Origin: an uncultured Actinomycetes bacterium
GTDB taxonomy: Bacteria > Actinomycetota > Actinomycetes > Nanopelagicales > Nanopelagicaceae
NCBI GenBank assembly: GCA_903873185.1
Contig: CAIQNN010000056.1
Coordinates: 1 to 64,000 of the forward strand
Reading direction: 5' to 3'
DNA: 64,000 bases
Below the pieces are notes generated by a model, which was not told the origin of the DNA, did not search any database, and saw nothing but the letters and a program-made list of their open reading frames with translations. Each line of letters starts with the position of its first letter. Positions within the stretch are counted from its first letter, which is position 1. The position numbers were made by a program, and so were the translations under genes. This document shows positions 36,576-48,058 of the stretch, piece after piece.

Positions 36576-37879
36576 TGACAAAACTGACGCCGGTACTTTC
36601 TGCTCATTGGGATGAGGCTGACTCTTTCACTATCGGCGCTTACAAACGCCACGGTGGTTACGGCGCTGTTGTAAAAGCCCTCGAGATGGAACCAGATGCG
36701 GTTATTCAATTGGTAAAAGATTCTGGTCTTCGCGGTCGCGGTGGCGCTGGCTTTCCAACGGGCATGAAGTGGGGATTTATTCCTCAGGGCGATAACAAAG
36801 ATCACTACTTAGTTGTTAATGCTGATGAATCCGAACCCGGCACTTGCAAAGATATGCCGCTTTTAATGGCCAACCCCCATGTCTTGATTGAAGGCATCAT
36901 CATCGCCTCCTATGCAATTCGTGCTGGTTATGCCTTTATCTATATTCGCGGCGAAGTCACCCACGTTGTTCGTCGTTTACAAGCTGCCATCGCCGAGGCT
37001 TACGCCGCTGGTCATCTTGGTAAAAATATTCAAGGCAAAGGTTACGACCTCGAGCTCGTTCTTCATGTTGGTGCGGGTGCTTACATTTGCGGTGAAGAGA
37101 CTGCGCTACTTGATTCACTCGAAGGCTTCCGTGGCCAACCACGACTTCGGCCACCATTCCCCGCTATTGCTGGCCTTTATGCCAAGCCAACTGTGGTTAA
37201 CAACGTCGAATCAATCTCCTCTGTTCCCTCGATTATTAATAATGGTGCCGAATGGTTCTCGGCAATGGGTACTGAAAAGAGCAAGGGCTACACCCTTTAT
37301 TCACTCTCAGGCCATGTGGCTAACCCGGGACAATTTGAAGCGCCATTGGGAATTACGTTGCGCGAACTTCTAGAACTGGCTGGTGGAATTCGCCCTGGTC
37401 ATCAACTGAAGTTCTGGACCCCTGGTGGTTCCTCAACTCCAATCTTCACCGCCGAACATTTAGATGTTGCGCTCGACTATGAAGGCGTATCTGCAGCCGG
37501 TTCGATGCTCGGCACTAAGGCGCTCCAAGTCTTTGATGAAACGACTTGTATCGTCCGCGCCGTACTTCGTTGGACTGAGTTCTACAAACATGAATCTTGT
37601 GGAAAATGCACCCCATGCCGCGAAGGCACATGGTGGTTAGTACAAATCTTGCGCGATCTTGAGGCCGGTATTGGAACTGCCGCTGACCTAGATAAGTTGC
37701 TTGATGTTGTCGACAACATTATGGGACGCTCCTTCTGTGCTTTGGCCGATGGTGCTGCTAGCCCAATCATCTCTTCGCTCAAATACTTCCGTGAGGAATA
37801 TATGCAACATCTAACTACCGGTGGCTGTCCCTTCGATCCCGTTGCCTCAACAGTATTTGCGACAGCAGGTTCCCGATGA
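36575..37879 (+). CDS. nuoF: NADH-quinone oxidoreductase subunit F
   Basis: 434 aa, binds FMN, NADH and a [4Fe-4S] cluster. The flavin/NADH region GRGGAGFPTGMKWGF and NADESEPGTCKD, and the cluster motif ESCGKCTPCREG, are complete. It receives electrons from NADH and passes them through NuoE and NuoG. Confidence 0.98.
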   Translation: MTKLTPVLSAHWDEADSFTIGAYKRHGGYGAVVKALEMEPDAVIQLVKDSGLRGRGGAGFPTGMKWGFIPQGDNKDHYLVVNADESEPGTCKDMPLLMANPHVLIEGIIIASYAIRAGYAFIYIRGEVTHVVRRLQAAIAEAYAAGHLGKNIQGKGYDLELVLHVGAGAYICGEETALLDSLEGFRGQPRLRPPFPAIAGLYAKPTVVNNVESISSVPSIINNGAEWFSAMGTEKSKGYTLYSLSGHVANPGQFEAPLGITLRELLELAGGIRPGHQLKFWTPGGSSTPIFTAEHLDVALDYEGVSAAGSMLGTKALQVFDETTCIVRAVLRWTEFYKHESCGKCTPCREGTWWLVQILRDLEAGIGTAADLDKLLDVVDNIMGRSFCALADGAASPIISSLKYFREEYMQHLTTGGCPFDPVASTVFATAGSR

Positions 37880-40230
37880 CGCCAGAAGCTTTAACTGAGG
37901 TCGAAATGATCACCGTCGTTATTGACGGCTTTGAAGTGACGGTTCCAAAGGGCACGCTTATTATTCGGGCGGCGGAAAAACTTGGAATTCAGATTCCGCG
38001 CTTTTGCGATCATCCACTCCTTGCGCCAGCTGGCGCCTGTCGTCAATGTTTAGTCGATGTCGAAATCAATGGCCGAGCCTTCCCAAAGCCACAAGCATCG
38101 TGCACCATTCCGGTTGAAAACAACATGATCGTAAAGACACAACTGACTTCACCTGTTGCGGAAAAAGCCCAAAAAGGCATCATGGAATTTCTACTTATCA
38201 ATCACCCTCTTGATTGCCCAGTCTGCGACAAAGGCGGGGAGTGCCCGCTGCAGAATCAGGCGATGAGTACTGGTCGCGGCGAATCGCGATACGAAGGTGT
38301 TAAACGAACTTTCGAAAAACCGGTGGCGATTTCTACTCAGGTATTGCTTGATCGCGAACGTTGCGTGCTTTGCGCCCGCTGTACTCGCTTCTCTGATCAA
38401 ATTGCTGGCGATCCATTCATTACTTTGAACGAGCGCGGTGCGCTACAACAAGTAGGCATCTATGAGAAGGATCCATTCGAGTCCTACTACTCCGGAAATA
38501 CCGTTCAGATCTGCCCAGTCGGCGCTCTGACTGGTGCTTCCTATCGATTCCGTTCCCGGCCTTTCGACCTGGTTTCTACGCCATCAGCATGTGAGCATTG
38601 CGCCTCCGGCTGTGCCATCCGAACCGATGTTCGTCGCGGCAAGACCCTTCGCCGCCTTGCTGGTGAAGATGCTTCGGTTAATGAAGAATGGAATTGCGAC
38701 AAGGGTCGCTGGGCATTCAAATACCTTTCGAGCAAAGAGCGAATCGCTACTCCACTTCTACGAGGTGCCGATGGCGAACTTCATGAAGCATCATGGCCAG
38801 AAGCGCTTGCAGCTGCTGCCACTGCACTCAAAGGTAAGCGCGTTGGCGTACTTGTCGGTGGCCGAGCCACAGTGGAAGATGCCTATGCCTACAGCAAATT
38901 TGCCCGCGTAACTTTGGGAACTAATGACATTGATTTCCGCGCCCGAAGCCACAGCGATGAAGAAGCCAGTTTCTTGGCAACGGCCGCCCTTAACGCCAAG
39001 ACAACTTATTTTGATATCGATAAGGCCGACAAAGTTGTTCTTCTTGGTTTTGAACCAGAAGATGAATCGCCAATTGTTTTCCTTCGAATTTTCAAGCAGG
39101 TAAAAAAACGTGCGCTTTCAGTTGTAACGGTCGCCGCCTTCGCAAGTCGGGGCAGTCAAAAATTAAAAGCAACTTTGATTCCCGTTGTTGCAGGTAATGA
39201 AGCAGCAGCTATTTCAGCGCTCGAAGGTTTAACTGAAAAGTCGGTTGTTCTTGTTGGCGAGCGACTAAATGAAAGTGCTGGTGCTCTTTCTGCAGTTGTT
39301 GAATTGTTGGCAAAAAGCAACGCCAAACTTGGTTGGATTCCGCGTCGCTCCGGCGAACGCGGCGCACTGCAATCTGGTGCAATCGCTAATTTACTTCCTG
39401 GTGGCCGACCTGTATCTGACCCTGCTGCCCGAGTAGATGTTGCTGCGGCTTGGGGCGTTGAAAGTTTGCCTACAACTGCCGGAAAATCAACCGCTGAAAT
39501 CTTGGCTGCTGCTTCCGCAAAGGAGCTGGACGCCGTGGTTGTCGCTGGTGTTGACCCGCTAGACATTTCAGCCGAGGCGCTAACACAATTGCTAAATACT
39601 TATGTGCTCTCGTTCGAGATTGCCCACAGCGCAGTAACGGCAATCGCTGATGTAGTACTACCGGTTGCTGCAATTACCGAAAAGTCGGGCAGCTTCCTTG
39701 ATTGGGAAGGTCGACCACGCGCCTTCACTAAAGCAATCGAAGAATCTTTAACTCGTAGCGATCTTCGCATTCTTTCAATGTTGGCTTATGAAATGGGTAC
39801 TCCTATTAATCTCCCATCAGTTGCCGCAACTGCTCGTGAAATCGCGGCCCTTGGTAATTGGGATGGCGCAAAAGCTAGCTTCACGCCGGCCAAGTCCAAT
39901 AAATCCCTAAAACTTGCCGCCGGTGAAGCAGTTCTCTCCTCATGGCGGTTATTGCTTGACCTTGGAACCTTGCAAGCTGGTGAACCCAATTTGGCTGGTA
40001 CTGCCAGGCCAGCAACGGCAAATATTTCCCAAAGTCGCGCCGATTCGCTCGGTGTCGCAGAAGGTGAAGCGATCACGGTGAGTACTGCTCGCGGTTCAAT
40101 TACTTTGCCAGCCCACATCACCGCCATGGCGGATGGTTCGGTCTGGCTAGCGCGTAATTCAGATGGATCCCAAACAATTGCCACTCTGGGAATTGTTGGC
40201 GGCGAAGTTGTATCGGTGGTGAAAGCATGA
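37876..40230 (+). CDS. nuoG: NADH-quinone oxidoreductase subunit G
   Basis: 784 aa. The N-terminal ferredoxin domain has Cys in RFCDHPLLAPAGACRQC, then a His/Cys cluster and two further [4Fe-4S] sites (CPVCDKGGECPLQ; CVLCARCTRF; CPVGALT). The molybdopterin-like domain begins with HCASGCAIRTDV and is degenerate, as is usual for NuoG. The C-terminal 300 residues are Ala-rich. ATG overlaps the nuoF stop. Confidence 0.97.
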   Translation: MTPEALTEVEMITVVIDGFEVTVPKGTLIIRAAEKLGIQIPRFCDHPLLAPAGACRQCLVDVEINGRAFPKPQASCTIPVENNMIVKTQLTSPVAEKAQKGIMEFLLINHPLDCPVCDKGGECPLQNQAMSTGRGESRYEGVKRTFEKPVAISTQVLLDRERCVLCARCTRFSDQIAGDPFITLNERGALQQVGIYEKDPFESYYSGNTVQICPVGALTGASYRFRSRPFDLVSTPSACEHCASGCAIRTDVRRGKTLRRLAGEDASVNEEWNCDKGRWAFKYLSSKERIATPLLRGADGELHEASWPEALAAAATALKGKRVGVLVGGRATVEDAYAYSKFARVTLGTNDIDFRARSHSDEEASFLATAALNAKTTYFDIDKADKVVLLGFEPEDESPIVFLRIFKQVKKRALSVVTVAAFASRGSQKLKATLIPVVAGNEAAAISALEGLTEKSVVLVGERLNESAGALSAVVELLAKSNAKLGWIPRRSGERGALQSGAIANLLPGGRPVSDPAARVDVAAAWGVESLPTTAGKSTAEILAAASAKELDAVVVAGVDPLDISAEALTQLLNTYVLSFEIAHSAVTAIADVVLPVAAITEKSGSFLDWEGRPRAFTKAIEESLTRSDLRILSMLAYEMGTPINLPSVAATAREIAALGNWDGAKASFTPAKSNKSLKLAAGEAVLSSWRLLLDLGTLQAGEPNLAGTARPATANISQSRADSLGVAEGEAITVSTARGSITLPAHITAMADGSVWLARNSDGSQTIATLGIVGGEVVSVVKA

Positions 40231-41453
40231 CAGCAACCCAGCAACTACTCGGAACCGATCCCGGTTGGATCATTCTGGTAAAGGGTCTAATCATTTTTGT
40301 GATCTGCGTGGTCGCAACTCTGCTCTGCGTTTGGGGGGAGCGTCGCATTGTGGCTTTTATGCAGATGCGCGTTGGCCCTAACCGCGTTGGAAAGTTCGGC
40401 TTACTTCAATCATTAGCCGATGGCGTAAAACTTGCTCTTAAAGAAGATCTGATTCCTAAAACCGCAGATCGAATCGTCTTTGTAATTGCACCAATCATTA
40501 GTGCGACTACCTGCTTCATGTCCTTTGCCGTTATTCCGCTAACTGGCACCGTGCAATTCTTCGGGCACAAAACCATCTTGCAATTAACTGATCTTCCAGT
40601 CGGCGTTCTTTACGTTTTGGCTGTCGCTTCAGTGGGCGTCTACGGAATTGTCCTGGCTGGTTGGTCTTCTGGATCGACTTACCCATTGCTTGGTGGTCTT
40701 CGCTCCAGCGCTCAAGTTATTTCATACGAAGTTGCCATGGGACTTTCGCTCGTTGCCGTCTTTATCTATGCCGGGTCAATGTCTACTTCGGATATCGTCG
40801 CCGCCCAGAATCACTGGTGGTTCTCGGTAGTCCTATTCCCATCCTTTGTAATCTATGCAATTTCGATGGTTGGCGAAACCAACCGAGCTCCGTTCGATTT
40901 AGCCGAAGCCGAAGGTGAGCTTGTCGGCGGTTTCCACACGGAATATTCCTCACTTAAATTCGCACTCTTCTTCTTGGCCGAATATGTAAACATCGTTGCC
41001 GTTTCTTCACTTGCAACTACCTTGTTTATGGGCGGTTATCACGCACTTCCCGGTCTTGGCTTCACTGAAACCTGGCTAGGCGGCTGGTTCACGATGGTTT
41101 GGTTCTTGGCCAAAGTCGTCGCCTTCTTCTTCCTCTTTGTTTGGCTTCGTGGCACATTGCCTCGGATGCGCTACGACCAATTTATGCAATTTGGCTGGAA
41201 GGTACTGATTCCAATCAGCCTCGTCTGGATCATGGTCGTTTCGACGCTGCGGGTCATGTCGCAACGAAATGTTGGTCGAATGGCAACCGGCGGGTTCACC
41301 CTTGGCGTGGTAATTCTGATCATTGCTGCGAGCTCTCTTTTAGATTCAAATAAACGACGCAAGGCGCGAGAAGATGAGTTGGGCGAGCAATTGCCTCCTT
41401 CCTTCCCAGTGCCTGAAATCCCAGCGCCACGAGCGGAGCAATTAAATGGCTGA
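40227..41453 (+). CDS. nuoH: NADH-quinone oxidoreductase subunit H
   Basis: 408 aa, eight or nine membrane helices, connects the quinone site to the membrane arm. Signatures: [17 protein letters not shown] and [21 protein letters not shown] charged C-terminal tail of about 50 residues is an actinobacterial trait. Overlaps its neighbours on both sides. Confidence 0.98.
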   Translation: MTATQQLLGTDPGWIILVKGLIIFVICVVATLLCVWGERRIVAFMQMRVGPNRVGKFGLLQSLADGVKLALKEDLIPKTADRIVFVIAPIISATTCFMSFAVIPLTGTVQFFGHKTILQLTDLPVGVLYVLAVASVGVYGIVLAGWSSGSTYPLLGGLRSSAQVISYEVAMGLSLVAVFIYAGSMSTSDIVAAQNHWWFSVVLFPSFVIYAISMVGETNRAPFDLAEAEGELVGGFHTEYSSLKFALFFLAEYVNIVAVSSLATTLFMGGYHALPGLGFTETWLGGWFTMVWFLAKVVAFFFLFVWLRGTLPRMRYDQFMQFGWKVLIPISLVWIMVVSTLRVMSQRNVGRMATGGFTLGVVILIIAASSLLDSNKRRKAREDELGEQLPPSFPVPEIPAPRAEQLNG

Positions 41454-42072
41454 AAATCCACTAGTACCAACCTCGGGTGAATTTGGCCTTGAAAAAGCTG
41501 CTGCCGAAAGCGCCATGATCCCTAATGAGCCACCTGCAAGTTTTGCAAAACAACTTCAGGGCTTTTGGGTCACCTTGCGCGCGATGTTCAAGAAGCCAAA
41601 TACCGTTCAATATCCAGAGGTAAAGGCACCAACCGAAGCTCGCTTCCACGGCCGCCATCAACTCAATCGCCATGAAGATGGGCTTGAGAAATGTATTGGC
41701 TGCGAACTATGTGCTTGGGCCTGCCCAGCTGATGCAATTTTGGTGGAAGGCGCTAACAACACTGAAGGCGCACAATTCTCACCAGGTGAACGTTATGGCG
41801 CGGTTTACCAAATCAATTACCTGCGTTGCATTTTCTGCGGCTTATGTATCGAAGCTTGCCCAACCAGAGCGCTGACAATGACCAACGAATATGAGCTTGC
41901 CGATAATGATCGCGGCAAATTAATTTTTGAGAAGGAAGATCTTCTCGCTCCACTGCGTCAAGGAATGTTGATGCCACCACACCCAATGTATCCGGGGTCT
42001 GATGACGGTAGTTATTACCGCGGTGAAGTTACTGGTTCTCACCCATCACAGGAGCCAACCCATCATGCTTAA
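41446..42072 (+). CDS. nuoI: NADH-quinone oxidoreductase subunit I
   Basis: 208 aa, carries two [4Fe-4S] clusters with perfect ferredoxin motifs [16 protein letters not shown] and [16 protein letters not shown]. The N- and C-terminal extensions are Pro-rich. Overlaps nuoH by eight bases and nuoJ by eight. Confidence 0.97.
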   Translation: MAENPLVPTSGEFGLEKAAAESAMIPNEPPASFAKQLQGFWVTLRAMFKKPNTVQYPEVKAPTEARFHGRHQLNRHEDGLEKCIGCELCAWACPADAILVEGANNTEGAQFSPGERYGAVYQINYLRCIFCGLCIEACPTRALTMTNEYELADNDRGKLIFEKEDLLAPLRQGMLMPPHPMYPGSDDGSYYRGEVTGSHPSQEPTHHA

Positions 42073-42847
42073 TCTCGCACTCCATGTAGGAGCAACCAAA
42101 ACCCCAGAAGCAGTCCTTTTCTGGTTCTTGGCGCCACTCGCCGTGATCGCTGCTTTGGGTATGTTGATGGCGAAGAAGGCGGTTCACTCGGCACTGTTAT
42201 TGGCGTGGGTCATGATCACACTCGCAATTTTTTATATTGCACAAGATGCGCTCTTCTTGGGAATTGTTCAGATCGTTGTCTACACCGGCGCGGTAATGAT
42301 GCTCTTCCTATTTATCTTGATGCTCGTCGGCGTTGATAGTTCTGACTCGCTGGTAGAAAACATCAAAGGTCAACGTCCGGCTTCAATTGCAGCAGCGATC
42401 GGCATGGGCGGCTTAATGGTCACATTGATTGGCCGAGCATCGCTCGGTCGTTCTGCGGTCGGATTAGTCGCAGCAAATACCAATGGCAACGTCCAAGGAC
42501 TTGCCGAACAACTCTTTACTAAATATGTCTGGGCTTTTGAAGTAATTTCTGCCCTGCTAATTACCGCTGCGCTCGGCGCGATGGTTTTGGCACATAGCCA
42601 AAAGGTTCGCTCTCGCACTGGCCAACGTGATCTTTCAATCGCGCGCTTTCGTGGCGATTCACTTGCTAGCGCCGCTGGACTTCCAAGCTCTGGCGTCTTT
42701 GCTCGCCATAACGCCGTTGATGTTCCTGCGCTTCTGCCAGATGGCAGTGCGGCCCCAACCTCTATTTCTAGCGTTTTGAAAGCCCGTGGCGACATGATCG
42801 AGTCCGCCATCTTTGAATTACAACCAAAGGAAGAGGAGGAGAACTAA
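42065..42847 (+). CDS. nuoJ: NADH-quinone oxidoreductase subunit J
   Basis: 260 aa, five helices in the N-terminal 175 residues ([20 protein letters not shown] is the conserved third helix) and a hydrophilic C-terminal tail of about 80 residues. ATG 42065 is chosen; an in-frame start at 42002 lies inside nuoI and would add non-family residues. Confidence 0.94.
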   Translation: MLNLALHVGATKTPEAVLFWFLAPLAVIAALGMLMAKKAVHSALLLAWVMITLAIFYIAQDALFLGIVQIVVYTGAVMMLFLFILMLVGVDSSDSLVENIKGQRPASIAAAIGMGGLMVTLIGRASLGRSAVGLVAANTNGNVQGLAEQLFTKYVWAFEVISALLITAALGAMVLAHSQKVRSRTGQRDLSIARFRGDSLASAAGLPSSGVFARHNAVDVPALLPDGSAAPTSISSVLKARGDMIESAIFELQPKEEEEN

Positions 42848-43147
42848 ATGGATATCAGTAATTACCTTTATCTATCTGCGCTTCTCTTCACGATCGGTGC
42901 CGTGGGCGTTGTAGTTCGCCGGAACGCCATCGTTGTCTTTATGTGCATCGAACTGATGCTAAATGCAGCGAACTTAGCTTTTGTCACATTCTCTCGAATC
43001 AATGGAAACCTAGATGGCCAAGTCGCCTCCTTCTTTACGATGGTAGTAGCAGCTTGCGAAGTTGTTGTTGGCCTAGCGATCATCGTCACGATCTATCGCT
43101 CCCGTCGATCGGCATCAGTTGATGATGCCAGTTTGTTGAAACGGTAA
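42848..43147 (+). CDS. nuoK: NADH-quinone oxidoreductase subunit K
   Basis: 99 aa, three helices, MrpC-like. The Glu in [12 protein letters not shown] and the second Glu in [10 protein letters not shown] are key proton-channel residues. The ATG directly follows the nuoJ stop, with GAGGAGGAG-like sequence before it. Confidence 0.97.
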   Translation: MDISNYLYLSALLFTIGAVGVVVRRNAIVVFMCIELMLNAANLAFVTFSRINGNLDGQVASFFTMVVAACEVVVGLAIIVTIYRSRRSASVDDASLLKR

Positions 43148-43149
43148 TC

Positions 43150-45042
43150 ATGACAACTAGCTCGAATTTGGTTTATTTAATCGCACTGCCGCTCGTAAGT
43201 TCCGCGCTGCTGATTCTGCTCGGTCGCAAAGCGGATAAGTGGGGTCACCTTTTGGCCACGTTAGTTTCCGCAACCGCCTTCGGTATTGGCGTCATGGAAT
43301 TTTTGGCCATGCACACTCGAACTGGGGCTGCTCGTGCTGCCACCCAACACCTCTTTAGTTGGATTTCAGTCGGAAGCTTCAATGTTGATGCCTCGCTTTT
43401 GTTAGATCAGCTCTCGATCTGTTTCGTCTTGTTGATTACCGGCGTTGGTACCCTGATTCATATTTATTCGATCGCATATATGTCGCACGATCGCGATCGT
43501 CGTCGTTTCTTTGCTTACCTAAATCTATTTATCGCCGCCATGTTGTTATTGGTGCTAGGCGATTCTTACCTCAATCTTTATGTAGGTTGGGAAGGCGTCG
43601 GCCTAGCTTCCTACTTGTTGATTGGGTTCTGGAATCAGAAGCCAACATATGCAACTGCTGCCAAGAAAGCTTTTGTTGCCAACCGCGTTGGTGACGTTGG
43701 TCTTTCGTTAGCAATCATGATCGCTTTCGCTCAATTCGGAACCGTTACATTTGAAGGCGTAAAAGCGGGAGTGCCACATGCATCTGGCGCGGCAATAACT
43801 GCGATCGGTGCGATGCTATTGCTGGCCGCGGCTGGTAAATCAGCCCAGTTCCCATTGCAATCATGGCTTGGCGATGCCATGGCTGGTCCAACTCCAGTTT
43901 CGGCTTTGATTCACGCCGCAACCATGGTTACTGCCGGCGTCTACTTAATTACTCGCTCTAACTACATCTTTGATGCCTCATCGACCGCCCGCCTGCTGGT
44001 GGTAATCGTTGGCGGCATTACTTTGATCTTTGGTGCCTTGATAGGTACCGCCAAGGATGACATCAAGAAAGCGCTGGCCGCATCCACGATGTCGCAGATC
44101 GGTTACATGATCTTGGCTTCAGGGCTTGGCCCAGTCGGTTACGCCATCGCCATCATGCACCTTCTAACCCACGGCTTCTTCAAAGCTGGCATGTTCTTGG
44201 GCGCCGGTTCCGTTATGCACGGCATGGATGATGAAGTAAATATGCGCCGCTTTGGTGGCATCGGAAAGTTAATGCCAATCACTTTCGCTACCTTCGGTTT
44301 AGGTTACCTGGCCATCATCGGGGTACCACCGTTCGCTGGTTTCTACTCTAAAGATAAAATTATTGAAATTGCTTTCAATGCTGGTGGCACCAAAGGCTGG
44401 ATCCTGGGTGGTGCCACACTTCTTGGTGCGGCAATTACCGCGTTCTATATGACTCGACTGGTTGTAATGACCTTTACTGGTTCAAAGCGTTGGGATGAAA
44501 AAGCCCATCCACACGAGAGCCCAATATTGATGTGGCTACCAATGGCGGTACTTGCTATCGGCTCGGTTGCCTCTGGATTCTTCTTTAACTCCGGAAACTC
44601 TTTGGTTAACTGGCTAGCGCCAGTTCTAAATTCCCGCGGCGTTGAAGGCGGAGCGGAGCTCATGAAGCCGATCGTAGTTTCGGGCTTAGCGTTGGCCGCT
44701 GTTGTTATTGGCGTTGGAATTGCCTTAACCAAGTACCGCAGCAACGTTCCGATTGAAGCGCCCGAAGATGTAACGATCTTCACCAAGCTTGCTCGTAAGG
44801 ATCTGCTCCAAGACTCCTTTAATGAGGCAGTCTTGATGCGCCCTGGTCAGAAACTGACGGCAGGGTTGGTTAAGACGGACACCAACGTTATTGACGGCTT
44901 GGTACGTCTGGTCGGTGCAATCTTTATCGGTTCTGCAACTGCACTTCGCAGGATTCAAAATGGCTATGTTCGAAGCTATGCGTTGATTATGGTTCTAGGC
45001 GCACTCGCTCTGATTGCAATGATTTGGGTGGTGACGCTGTGA
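43150..45042 (+). CDS. nuoL: NADH-quinone oxidoreductase subunit L
   Basis: 630 aa, antiporter-like proton-pumping subunit with the long lateral helix at its C-terminus. [41 protein letters not shown] in two parts and [13 protein letters not shown] carry the channel Glu, Lys and His residues. Stop overlaps the nuoM GTG. Confidence 0.97.
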   Translation: MTTSSNLVYLIALPLVSSALLILLGRKADKWGHLLATLVSATAFGIGVMEFLAMHTRTGAARAATQHLFSWISVGSFNVDASLLLDQLSICFVLLITGVGTLIHIYSIAYMSHDRDRRRFFAYLNLFIAAMLLLVLGDSYLNLYVGWEGVGLASYLLIGFWNQKPTYATAAKKAFVANRVGDVGLSLAIMIAFAQFGTVTFEGVKAGVPHASGAAITAIGAMLLLAAAGKSAQFPLQSWLGDAMAGPTPVSALIHAATMVTAGVYLITRSNYIFDASSTARLLVVIVGGITLIFGALIGTAKDDIKKALAASTMSQIGYMILASGLGPVGYAIAIMHLLTHGFFKAGMFLGAGSVMHGMDDEVNMRRFGGIGKLMPITFATFGLGYLAIIGVPPFAGFYSKDKIIEIAFNAGGTKGWILGGATLLGAAITAFYMTRLVVMTFTGSKRWDEKAHPHESPILMWLPMAVLAIGSVASGFFFNSGNSLVNWLAPVLNSRGVEGGAELMKPIVVSGLALAAVVIGVGIALTKYRSNVPIEAPEDVTIFTKLARKDLLQDSFNEAVLMRPGQKLTAGLVKTDTNVIDGLVRLVGAIFIGSATALRRIQNGYVRSYALIMVLGALALIAMIWVVTL

Positions 45043-46544
45043 GTATCGTGACGACACTTGAACTGCTTCCATTATTGGGTGCACTTCTTCTGGCTGTAAT
45101 TCCAAAACAGAACGCGCTCCTTGCAAAGCGAGTTGCACTGGCTACTTCAGTGGTGGTTCTCGCCGTCGCTGGATTGATGGCCTATCGCTTCGATAACTCC
45201 AATCCTGCAATGCAGTTCGTCGAAAGCCGCAAATGGATTGCAAGTTTTGGGGTTAATTACGCTGTAGGTATTGATGGCATTGCCCTTGTTCTAATTCTGA
45301 TGTCTGCCTTCCTGGTGCCAGTAGTGATTCTGGCTGGCTGGCATGAATCCGAAAATGGCAAGTGGAGCGCCAAGACTTTTTACATTTTGATCTTGACGCT
45401 CGAAACGATGATGATCGGCGTCTTCGCTGCCACTGATGTCTTCCTCTTTTATGTGATCTTCGAAGCGATGTTGATTCCGGTTTACTTCTTAATTGGTGGC
45501 TATGGCCGCGGTGAGCGCGCTGCAGCAGCTATGAAGTTCTTGCTGTACAGCCTATTTGGCGGACTATTGATGCTGGCTGCGATTATTGGTATCTACGTAA
45601 TTGCCGGCAATCAGATTGGCCACACCTTCGACATCGCACAACTATCGACGCTTCATATTGATTCTTGGACGCAAGACTTCCTATTCCTAGGCTTCTTCAT
45701 CGCCTTTGCGATTAAAGCTCCACTCTGGCCCTTTCACACCTGGCTACCAACTGCCGCTAAATCTGCCACCCCCGGAACCTCAATATTGCTTCTAGGCGTT
45801 CTGGACAAAGTTGGAACTTACGGAATGATCCGATTCTGCATCACCCTCTTTCCGCAGGCTTCAAAGACTTTCACGCCAATCATTATTGTCCTGGCGCTAA
45901 TCTCCATTCTTTACGGTGCCTTCTTGGCCATCGGCCAACGTGAGATCAACGGTTTAATTGCATTTACTTCGATCTCGCACTTTGGTTTCATAACTCTTGG
46001 AATCTTTGCGATGACTTCCCAAGGACTTTCAGGCGCGACGCTTTATATGGTTAACCACGGCTTCTCTACCGGCGCGCTCTTCTTGGCCGCTGGCTGGATG
46101 GTTTCACGTCGCGGCTCCTCAAAGATTGAAGATTTTGGTGGCCTGCAACGCGTCACGCCAGTTCTGGCTTGGACCTTCTTCTTGGCTGGGATGTCAGCTT
46201 TAGCTCTGCCTGGTCTTTCTAGCTTCGTTAGCGAATTCTTAGTTCTGGTTGGAACCTTCACTCGCTATCCAGTCGCCGCGATTGTCGGAACAACTGGAAT
46301 CGTTCTAGCCGCACTTTATGTTCTGATCGTGGTTCAAAAATCCCTTCATGGTCCAACTACTGAAGGAAATGAATCCCTCAAGGATTTGAACTTGCGTGAA
46401 AAGATTGCCATGGCTCCGGTCATTGCAATCCTTGTTATCTTCGGCTTCTTCCCAAAGCCATTGCTCGATACCATTAACCCAGCGTCACAACAAGTGATGA
46501 GTCATGCCGGGGTTACCGATCCAGCTCCAAAGGCAGGTAAGTAA
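45039..46544 (+). CDS. nuoM: NADH-quinone oxidoreductase subunit M
   Basis: 501 aa, second antiporter-like subunit. Markers: [17 protein letters not shown] and [28 protein letters not shown] 45039 overlaps the nuoL stop by four bases and is preferred to an ATG at 45024. Confidence 0.97.
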   Translation: MSIVTTLELLPLLGALLLAVIPKQNALLAKRVALATSVVVLAVAGLMAYRFDNSNPAMQFVESRKWIASFGVNYAVGIDGIALVLILMSAFLVPVVILAGWHESENGKWSAKTFYILILTLETMMIGVFAATDVFLFYVIFEAMLIPVYFLIGGYGRGERAAAAMKFLLYSLFGGLLMLAAIIGIYVIAGNQIGHTFDIAQLSTLHIDSWTQDFLFLGFFIAFAIKAPLWPFHTWLPTAAKSATPGTSILLLGVLDKVGTYGMIRFCITLFPQASKTFTPIIIVLALISILYGAFLAIGQREINGLIAFTSISHFGFITLGIFAMTSQGLSGATLYMVNHGFSTGALFLAAGWMVSRRGSSKIEDFGGLQRVTPVLAWTFFLAGMSALALPGLSSFVSEFLVLVGTFTRYPVAAIVGTTGIVLAALYVLIVVQKSLHGPTTEGNESLKDLNLREKIAMAPVIAILVIFGFFPKPLLDTINPASQQVMSHAGVTDPAPKAGK

Positions 46545-48058
46545 TGCTGACCGCACCAGTACTTAACTATTCACTTTTGGCACCGATCCTGGTGGTACTT
46601 GGTGGCGCCCTGCTTGGCGTACTAGTCGAAGCTTTCTTGAGTAAGGCAGTTCGACCTGCGGCGCAATTGGCTATCGCCCTTGGAACTTTAGTTCTTTCCT
46701 TTGCGCAGATTATTCGAGTTCGAAATCTGACCTCGCTAACTGCTGCCGTCAATTCGGTGACAATTGATGGTGCTGGCGTCTTTATACAAGGAACGATATT
46801 AGTTTTAGCTTTTATCGCACTCTTATTAATCGCTGACCAAGATAACTTCGCAGCTCAAGCTTCCGCCGTTCCTGGCTCCGAAGAAGAGCGTTCTGCAATT
46901 GCCACCGGCAAGATTCAGACTGAAATCTTCCCGCTCACTCTTTTTGCGGTGGCCGGAATGATGCTCTTCCCATTGGCCAGTGATCTAATCACACTCTTTG
47001 TTGCCCTTGAAGTTTTATCATTGCCGCTTTATTTGATGGCCGGCCTATCTCGCCGTCGCCGATTGCTCTCTCAGGAAGCTGCTCTTAAGTACTTCCTATT
47101 AGGTGCTTACTCATCCGCCTTCTTTCTCTTCGGTGCTGCCTTCCTTTATGGCTTCTCTGGCTCGCTTTCACTCAACGGAATTGCCGCGGCAATCACCGGC
47201 GGCCAAGGGAACGATGTTTTTCTTTTGATCGGTATCGCCTTCCTTAGCGTGGGCTTACTCTTCAAAGTTGGTGCCGTTCCGTTCCATTCATGGACTCCGG
47301 ATGTGTATCAAGGTGCACCAACTCCGATTACCGCCTTCATGGCTGCCTGTACCAAGGTTGCGGCATTCGGTGCAACACTTCGAATTTTCTATGTCGGCTT
47401 AAGCGCTGCGCAATGGGAGTGGAAGCCGATCATCACTGTGGTGGCGATTTTGACTATGGCGGTCGGCGCGATTGCTGCTATCGCTCAACGCGATGTTAAG
47501 CGCGCTTTGGCGTTCTCCTCAATTGCTCATGCTGGCTTTTTACTGACTGGCGTTCTGGCATTAAACAAGTCAGGACTTTCGGCATCCCTGTTCTATATAG
47601 TCGCTTATGGCTTCACCACAATTGGCGCCTTCGGAATTGTTACCTTGGTTCGCGACTCAGCCGGTGAAGTTACCGACTTAAATCGTTGGATTGGCCTGGG
47701 CAAGAAATCACCATTTATCTCTGGCATGTTTGTTCTCTTCTTGCTGAGCTTTGCTGGCATTCCGCTGACCAGTGGTTTCATCGGAAAGTTTTCGCTCTTC
47801 AATGCGGCATATGAAACTGGAAATATCACCGTCGTTGTCGTTGGTGTTTTAGCCAGCGCCGTCGCCGCATTCTTCTATCTCCGAATTGTCGTGATGCTTT
47901 TCTTTACCGAACCAACTAATGATTCTGTGACGGTTGTAATCCCATCGATCATGACTCGATTTGCCATCACCTTCTGCGCCCTGGTTACCGTCGTTCTTGG
48001 CGTTTATCCATCGCTCTTGCTTAACACCACACAGACCTTCGCGAATTTCCTTAAGTAA
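46544..48058 (+). CDS. nuoN: NADH-quinone oxidoreductase subunit N
   Basis: 504 aa, third antiporter-like subunit and the last of the operon. Markers: ALEVLSLPLYLMAGL, VGAVPFHSWTPDVYQGAPTP and FSSIAHAGFLLTG. One base is shared with nuoM and one with the following prenyltransferase gene. Confidence 0.97.
   Translation: MLTAPVLNYSLLAPILVVLGGALLGVLVEAFLSKAVRPAAQLAIALGTLVLSFAQIIRVRNLTSLTAAVNSVTIDGAGVFIQGTILVLAFIALLLIADQDNFAAQASAVPGSEEERSAIATGKIQTEIFPLTLFAVAGMMLFPLASDLITLFVALEVLSLPLYLMAGLSRRRRLLSQEAALKYFLLGAYSSAFFLFGAAFLYGFSGSLSLNGIAAAITGGQGNDVFLLIGIAFLSVGLLFKVGAVPFHSWTPDVYQGAPTPITAFMAACTKVAAFGATLRIFYVGLSAAQWEWKPIITVVAILTMAVGAIAAIAQRDVKRALAFSSIAHAGFLLTGVLALNKSGLSASLFYIVAYGFTTIGAFGIVTLVRDSAGEVTDLNRWIGLGKKSPFISGMFVLFLLSFAGIPLTSGFIGKFSLFNAAYETGNITVVVVGVLASAVAAFFYLRIVVMLFFTEPTNDSVTVVIPSIMTRFAITFCALVTVVLGVYPSLLLNTTQTFANFLK

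Noticed and set aside
36888-37373. 161-codon plus-strand frame inside nuoF
   Set aside because: It lies entirely within nuoF in another frame. The nuoF frame has all cofactor motifs.
39156-39566. 136-codon minus-strand frame opposite nuoG
   Set aside because: Mirror of the Ala-rich C-terminal part of nuoG; low-complexity Ala/Ser/Pro composition.
42370-42810. 146-codon minus-strand frame opposite nuoJ
   Set aside because: Antisense shadow of the Ala-rich nuoJ tail, with no ribosome binding site or family resemblance.
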